Positions 21,127 through 23,098 of a DNA stretch of 23,098 bases are shown here, piece after piece (positions within the stretch are counted from its first letter, which is position 1; every line of letters begins with the position of its first letter). A program made the translations under genes and the position numbers. This DNA is from Endomicrobium sp. GTDB lineage: Bacteria > Elusimicrobiota > Endomicrobiia > Endomicrobiales > Endomicrobiaceae. The notes under the pieces were generated by a model. The model saw only the letters and a program-made list of their open reading frames with translations. It did no database searches and had not been told where the DNA came from. The stretch spans positions 1 through 23,098 of the forward strand of contig JAISRM010000074.1 in NCBI GenBank assembly GCA_031273645.1, in the 5' to 3' direction.

Positions 21127-21890
21127 TTTTCTCTCTTTGCCGATACAAACAAAAGCAAAACGCCGCAGGCAAACAGCAATATTGAAATATTTTGCGAAGG
21201 AGACAATCCAAAAAAGTAGTCTCCGCGAAAATCTCCCCTGAAAAATTCCACAACAAATCTCATCGCCGCATATCCTATCATATAAAAAGCCGCCGTTTTA
21301 CCGTCGGCATGGCTTTTTTTATTATAAGCGCGCAGCAAAATAAAAATAATAAAGTCGGACAAAGATTCGTAAATCTGCGTAGGATGAATATGAACGTTTT
21401 TTACGGCGAGAGAATCGGGATTTGAAAACACCACGCTCCAAAGAGCATTGGAAGGCTTACCGTAACAACAGCCCGCCATAAAACAGCCTATGCGCCCGAA
21501 AGCATGCCCCAAAGCCAACGCCGGAGCTATAATGTCTGAAAATTTAAAAACGTCTATTTTGTTGCTCTTGCAATAAAATATGACGAACAAAACCGCGCAT
21601 ATAAAACCGCCGTAATAAACGAGCCCGCCTTCCCAAATTTTAAAGATGTCGGCCGGAGCAGAGAGAAAACTTCTTAAATTAGTTAAAACGTATGAGATTC
21701 TTGCGCCGACGATAGCCGCTATTACGGAATATAAAAACAAGTTTTGCAAATGCCGCTGCGAAATTATACGGCCTTGCGATTTATTTACGGTATTGGAAAT
21801 GTACAAAAAAGCCGTAAAAAATCCCAAAGCCGCAAATAAGCCGTATGAGTACAAATTGATTCCAAAAAATGACACAAGTATAGGATGCAT
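21114..21890 (-). CDS. lgt: Prolipoprotein diacylglyceryl transferase
   Basis: First step of lipoprotein maturation in the inner membrane: transfer of diacylglycerol from phosphatidylglycerol to the lipobox cysteine. 258 residues, about seven membrane helices. WEGGLVYYGGF (86-96), GHAFGRIGCFMAGCCYGKP (128-146, Arg133), HPTQIYE (169-175) and RFVVEFFRGDFRGDYFFGLSPSQ (211-233) match the family; the last holds the conserved C-terminal arginines. A good site CGGAG precedes the ATG. The paralogue directly downstream overlaps it; lspA, the next enzyme of the pathway, lies upstream across the repeat-rich gap. Confidence 0.94.
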   Translation of the reverse strand: MHPILVSFFGINLYSYGLFAALGFFTAFLYISNTVNKSQGRIISQRHLQNLFLYSVIAAIVGARISYVLTNLRSFLSAPADIFKIWEGGLVYYGGFICAVLFVIFYCKSNKIDVFKFSDIIAPALALGHAFGRIGCFMAGCCYGKPSNALWSVVFSNPDSLAVKNVHIHPTQIYESLSDFIIFILLRAYNKKSHADGKTAAFYMIGYAAMRFVVEFFRGDFRGDYFFGLSPSQNISILLFACGVLLLFVSAKREKCFR

Positions 21891-21919
21891 AAATCTCCGT
21901 TACAAACAGGTAATAAGAA

Positions 21920-21948
21920 AATAAATGACTTGTAAAAACCATTGACAA
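21920..21948 (-). promoter_or_regulatory. Possible promoter of lgt inside repeat sequence
   Basis: Minus strand TTGTCA (21948-21943), 17 bases, TTTATT (21925-21920). The -35 box is good, the -10 box is poor. The -35 box belongs to the repeated TTGTAAAAACCATTGACAAA segment. Confidence 0.3.
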
Positions 21949-22293
21949 AACAAACACCGGATGTGTTCCATAAAACAGACGAAGTCTGAAAAGAAATAAT
22001 GTTAAAAAACTATATTAATATTAAACATGGATTCCCACCCGATAAAAACACTCGAGTGCAGGCTGCTAAGGAAGAACAAATATTAAAAACACGGGAATGA
22101 CAGACACAAACAAAACAGACATTGTAAAAACCATTGACAAAACAGACGAAGTCTGCAGACACTGGCTGTATTTCATAAAACAGGCAAAGCCTGTCCCATT
22201 TTCATGGGATGATGACAGACACAAACACAACAGACCTTGTCAAAACAATTGACAAACCGGACGAATGCTGTACCATAAAACAGACGAAGTCTG
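21930..22293. repeat. Second repeat cluster between lgt and lspA
   Basis: This gene-free 364 bases holds three diverged copies of TTGTAAAAACCATTGACAAA (from 21930, 22122 and 22237), four mini-hairpins (CAGAC-GAA-GTCTG at 21976-21988, 22143-22155 and 22281-22293; CAGGC-AAA-GCCTG at 22181-22193), the composite element copy 2, and two related stretches GGGAATGACAGACACAAAC (22093) and GGGATGATGACAGACACAAAC (22206) that suggest a duplication of about 115 bp. CCCATTTTCATGGG (22196-22209) repeats the core of the palindrome of copy 1. No open frame of interest occurs here. Confidence 0.85.
21975..22100. repeat. Dispersed composite repeat, copy 2, with a split palindrome
   Basis: Same order as copy 1: hairpin (21976-21988), AAAAGAAATAATGTTA, AT-rich middle, ATGG, ATTCCC (22031-22036). 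Then, instead of eight bases, 56 bases follow before GGGAATGACA (from 22093). The extra DNA contains the palindrome CACTCGAGTG, and looks like an insertion or a longer version of the loop. Confidence 0.75.
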
Positions 22294-22294
22294 T
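22277..22294 (-). terminator. Mini-hairpin that may terminate lspA
   Basis: Minus strand, directly after the lspA stop: ACAGAC-TTC-GTCTGT followed by TTTTA. Six pairs and four Ts, so weak on its own; it is a member of the 13-bp repeat family. Confidence 0.5.
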
Positions 22295-22296
22295 GG

Positions 22297-22758
22297 TTAG
22301 CGTTTATTTTTTTTTAACAATTCTATAAAAATAAGCGCGGCGGCTGCGCACACGCAGGAATCGGCAACGTTAAACGACGGCCATCTTAAAGAATTTATGC
22401 CGAAATCAAGAAAATCCACGACCGAGCCTCTCAGAACTCTGTCTATAAGATTTCCAAAACCGCCGGCAATAATTAAAACAAAAGCATAAGTTTGTATTTT
22501 TGAAATTTTCAAACGGTTTTTATAAAGCCAAACCGCGATCGCCGATAAAAAAACCGCAATAAAAATTATAAAGAAGAAGTTCTTCCCCTGAAACATGCTG
22601 AAAGCCGCGCCGGTATTTCTGACATTTGTAATATTAAAAAAATTATAAAAAGGAATAACGTTTACAAATTCTCCGTAAGGAACCAACTTATCGGCAAGAT
22701 ATTTTGTAAACTGGTCGGAAACTATTAAAATGGCGGCAAGTATTAAAGGTTTTCTCAT
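22297..22758 (-). CDS. lspA: Lipoprotein signal peptidase (signal peptidase II)
   Basis: Aspartic protease that cuts the signal peptide from diacylated prelipoproteins in the inner membrane. 153 residues, four membrane helices. Conserved blocks: SDQFTKYL (14-21), NVRNTGAAFSMF (45-56), GGFGNLIDRVLRGSVVDFLDF (99-119, catalytic Asp115) and FNVADS (129-134, catalytic Asp133). All are intact. The ATG directly follows the upstream TAA stop with no ribosome binding site, so translation is probably coupled to that gene. Confidence 0.96.
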   Translation of the reverse strand: MRKPLILAAILIVSDQFTKYLADKLVPYGEFVNVIPFYNFFNITNVRNTGAAFSMFQGKNFFFIIFIAVFLSAIAVWLYKNRLKISKIQTYAFVLIIAGGFGNLIDRVLRGSVVDFLDFGINSLRWPSFNVADSCVCAAAALIFIELLKKNKR

Positions 22759-23098
22759 TTATTCTGTATAAAATTCAATTACTATCGAATTTGTCTTGTA
22801 AACGTATCCTCTTTGCGCCTGATTAAAATCTGCCGCAAAATATATCCTTAATTTTTTATCGTCCGGCAGATCTCCGTACAAAGTCTGCGCGGCATTCCAT
22901 TTATAACCGCGCCTGTCATAAAATTTTATCTGTTCATGACCTTTATAGAGGTTTGATCCGGGATCTGACGAAAACGCCGCGCGGTCTTTGAAAAAAGACC
23001 AAGGTTCAGTCCAGCCTTCGTCGTATAACACAAAACCCGGAGCGCTTAGATCGGCTTCTTTTACAACGCGCCATTTCATAGGAAGAAGTCTGTCGGGT
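22759..23098 (-). CDS. Hypothetical protein, N-terminus cut by window edge
   Basis: The frame is open from the stop at 22761 to the right edge. An ATG at 23079 exists but lacks a ribosome binding site, and the frame continues upstream as PDRLLP, so the true start is probably outside. The visible ~112 residues are soluble, rich in Tyr, Trp and Asp, with GWTEPWSFFKDRAAFSS and RRGYKWNAAQTLYGDLPDDKKLRIYFAADFN. I do not recognise the family; a secreted or minor-pilin-like beta-rich domain would fit but is only a guess. Its stop codon is joined directly to the lspA start. Confidence 0.6.
   Translation of the reverse strand, partial: PDRLLPMKWRVVKEADLSAPGFVLYDEGWTEPWSFFKDRAAFSSDPGSNLYKGHEQIKFYDRRGYKWNAAQTLYGDLPDDKKLRIYFAADFNQAQRGYVYKTNSIVIEFYTE

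Noticed and set aside
22134..22139. Plus-strand TTGACA in the repeat as a promoter
   Set aside because: No -10-like hexamer stands 16-18 bases downstream; the motif is simply part of the repeated segment.

Overview
The window is ordinary bacterial chromosome, AT-rich, with short intergenic gaps and many ATGA start/stop overlaps. My best taxonomic guess is the phylum Elusimicrobiota, class Endomicrobia (free-living or gut relatives of termite symbionts). This is an inference from protein character, gene order and the A-rich codon use; no 16S or database search was possible. The cell is predicted to have a two-membrane envelope: there is lipoprotein maturation (two lgt, lspA), an O-antigen ligase-like protein and a lipobox lipoprotein.

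Layout. (1) 1-5467, minus strand: an O-antigen ligase/TPR membrane protein is translationally coupled to the F1Fo ATP synthase genes atpB-atpE-atpF-atpH-atpA; atpA runs off the left edge. The delta subunit (atpH) is unusually short. (2) 5511-6387: tRNA-Thr(CGU) with its own promoter, and a compact transcription unit running from a near-consensus promoter through a DUF948-like gene and a YtxH gene to tRNA-Phe(GAA) and a terminator. The mRNA of this unit appears leaderless. (3) 6442-8035: endonuclease III with one [4Fe-4S] ligand changed from Cys to His, and a lipoprotein ending in an NlpE-like domain that lacks the CXXC motif. (4) 8155-8641: a broken peptidase E-like gene, then tRNA-Asp(GUC) with a consensus promoter and a strong terminator. 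(5) 8682-13927, minus strand: one tight operon gmk-rpoZ-coaC-coaB-udg-priA-crcB (nucleotide metabolism, RNA polymerase omega, CoA synthesis with the usual coaBC fusion split in two, DNA repair and restart, fluoride export). (6) 14069-18489, plus strand: mnmG, an EFR1-type flavodoxin-ferredoxin, a SemiSWEET, a secreted coiled-coil protein and rsmG, the last placed just after a 16-bp perfect hairpin. (7) 18521-19126, minus: a membrane protein with an HEPGH metalloprotease-type motif. (8) 19503-23098, minus: a gene cut by the right edge, then lspA, lgt, a second lgt paralogue and rluD.

The most unusual part is the non-coding DNA of the last 5 kb. Gaps at 18490-18520, 19148-19502 and 21891-22296 are filled with a family of 13-bp mini-hairpins with the form CAGRC-GAA-GYCTG. 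Some form a 39-bp tandem array (19333-19501) beginning one base after the rluD stop codon. Others belong to a longer dispersed element that ends in a palindrome of the form ATTCCC-N8-GGGAAT, the same layout as the neisserial dRS3 repeat. Arms covary between copies, so the hairpin itself seems to be what is kept. On the minus strand each hairpin is followed by a short T run, so the elements may also serve as terminators. This repeat family is the best candidate for something undescribed here.
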